A stretch of 32,780 nt of DNA from Tannerellaceae bacterium (GTDB taxonomy: Bacteria; Bacteroidota; Bacteroidia; Bacteroidales; Tannerellaceae), in assembly GCA_031259845.1 (NCBI GenBank), contig JAIRKZ010000077.1, positions 1 through 32,780 on the forward strand, read 5' to 3'. Below, one piece after another: positions 32,383-32,780 of this stretch (its first letter is position 1; each line of letters starts with the position of its first letter). The notes beneath the pieces were generated by a model. It ran no database searches and had not been told where the DNA came from. It worked only from the letters and a program-made list of their open reading frames with translations. The translations under genes and the position numbers were made by a program.

Positions 32383-32780
32383 TCTCACTGGCGCCCCGCC
32401 CACGTCTGTAGCCGGGCTTTTATAGACTTAATTTATCTCGACCCGCCGTTTTTCTCGAATCGTAATTATGAGGTAATCTGGGGCGATGAGGGAGAAATAC
32501 GCCGTTTTCAAGACCGCTGGGCGGGCGGAATGGAGCATTACATCGCGTGGCTCAAGGAGCGCGTTGCCGAAATGCACCGTATGGTGCGAGATTAATGCAC
32601 AACAATAAGAAGATAAATTGCAAAAAAGACAGTATTTTCTTTTATGTGAAGGCGGTTCATACAGACGAAGAAGGGCGGGAATATATTGGGCAAGATGCAG
32701 GAAAAGCTGTTGATGACGTTTGGAATATTCCTGTTTTAACGAGTTCAGATAAAGAGCGCATCGGCTACCCCCCCCCCCAG
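32383..32780 (+). pseudogene. Decayed site-specific DNA methyltransferase (DPPF type), cut by the window end
   Basis: The frame 32383-32595 encodes IDLIYLDPPFFSNRNYEVIW followed by GDEGEIRRFQDRWAGGMEHY, the DPPF catalytic motif region of a Type III Mod-like N6-adenine/N4-cytosine methyltransferase. It has no start codon (TAG at 32380-32382) and stops at TAA 32593-32595. A second frame, opened by an ATG overlapping that stop (TAATG, 32595), reads HNNKKINCKKDSIFFYVK and later VDDVWNIPVLTSSDKERIGY. These are further blocks of the same family, with intervening conserved blocks missing. The gene has therefore lost its N-terminus, suffered internal deletions and changed frame. After GYP the expected TQKP is replaced by an 11-C tract at the end of the window. 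Confidence 0.75.
32768..32778. repeat. 11-C homopolymer tract
   Basis: Eleven consecutive C lie within the methyltransferase remnant, where the family has the codons for Pro-Thr-Gln. The window ends two bases later. It could be a slippage-prone tract, or an artefact at a contig edge. Confidence 0.7.

Overview
The window is chromosomal DNA from a Bacteroidota bacterium, most likely of the order Bacteroidales. The evidence is the gene content (DPP5-type S9 peptidase, class I FbaB aldolase, CBM20-CBM20-GH77 glucanotransferase, GH92 mannosidase, a DUF6261 protein), the general lack of Shine-Dalgarno sequences, and repeated use of the Bacteroidota promoter (-7 TAnnTTTG, sometimes with -33 TTTG 19-20 nt upstream). 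No tRNA, rRNA, transposase or CRISPR array was seen.

Layout. (1) 1-430: a five-unit 42-bp tandem array, a perfect 20-bp hairpin and a sigma-54-like promoter. (2) 431-7111: an eight-TM FtsX/MacB-type permease, a WbuC-like cupin, a SPOR lipoprotein, a DPP5-like lipoprotein peptidase and FbaB aldolase. (3) 7112-14953: a minus-strand operon glnS - TPR protein - DUF368/PopT - OPT transporter - SpoIID-domain protein, with gaps of 7-44 bp and one visible promoter ahead of glnS. (4) 15045-19291: divergent crcB, a broken ECF sigma gene, the rpsF-rpsR-rplI operon, an N-acetylmuramoyl-L-alanine amidase and an MCE/MlaD protein. (5) 19653-27379: dnaA, class II ribonucleotide reductase nrdJ overlapping a DPE2-like malQ, bactofilin and folB. 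(6) 27380-32780: a more G+C-rich, minus-strand, accessory-looking end with a large GH92 lipoprotein, a lipoprotein remnant, a DUF6261 protein, a second 42-bp array just upstream of it, and a decayed DNA methyltransferase running off the end at an 11-C tract.

How the genes fit together. The core block mixes translation (GlnRS, S6, S18, L9), replication and dNTP supply (DnaA, NrdJ), envelope work (amidase, MCE protein, undecaprenyl-phosphate carrier family, SPOR lipoprotein, bactofilin) and carbon metabolism (FbaB, MalQ). The right end looks like glycan foraging plus lineage-specific and decaying genes.

The most unusual signal is a pair of 42-bp tandem arrays near the two ends of the window. 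Their sequences differ, but they share the same period and, in one register and orientation, 23 of 42 positions. One array lies immediately upstream of the DUF6261 gene. The window starts inside a repeat and ends in a homopolymer, so both edges may be assembly breaks and conclusions there are weaker.
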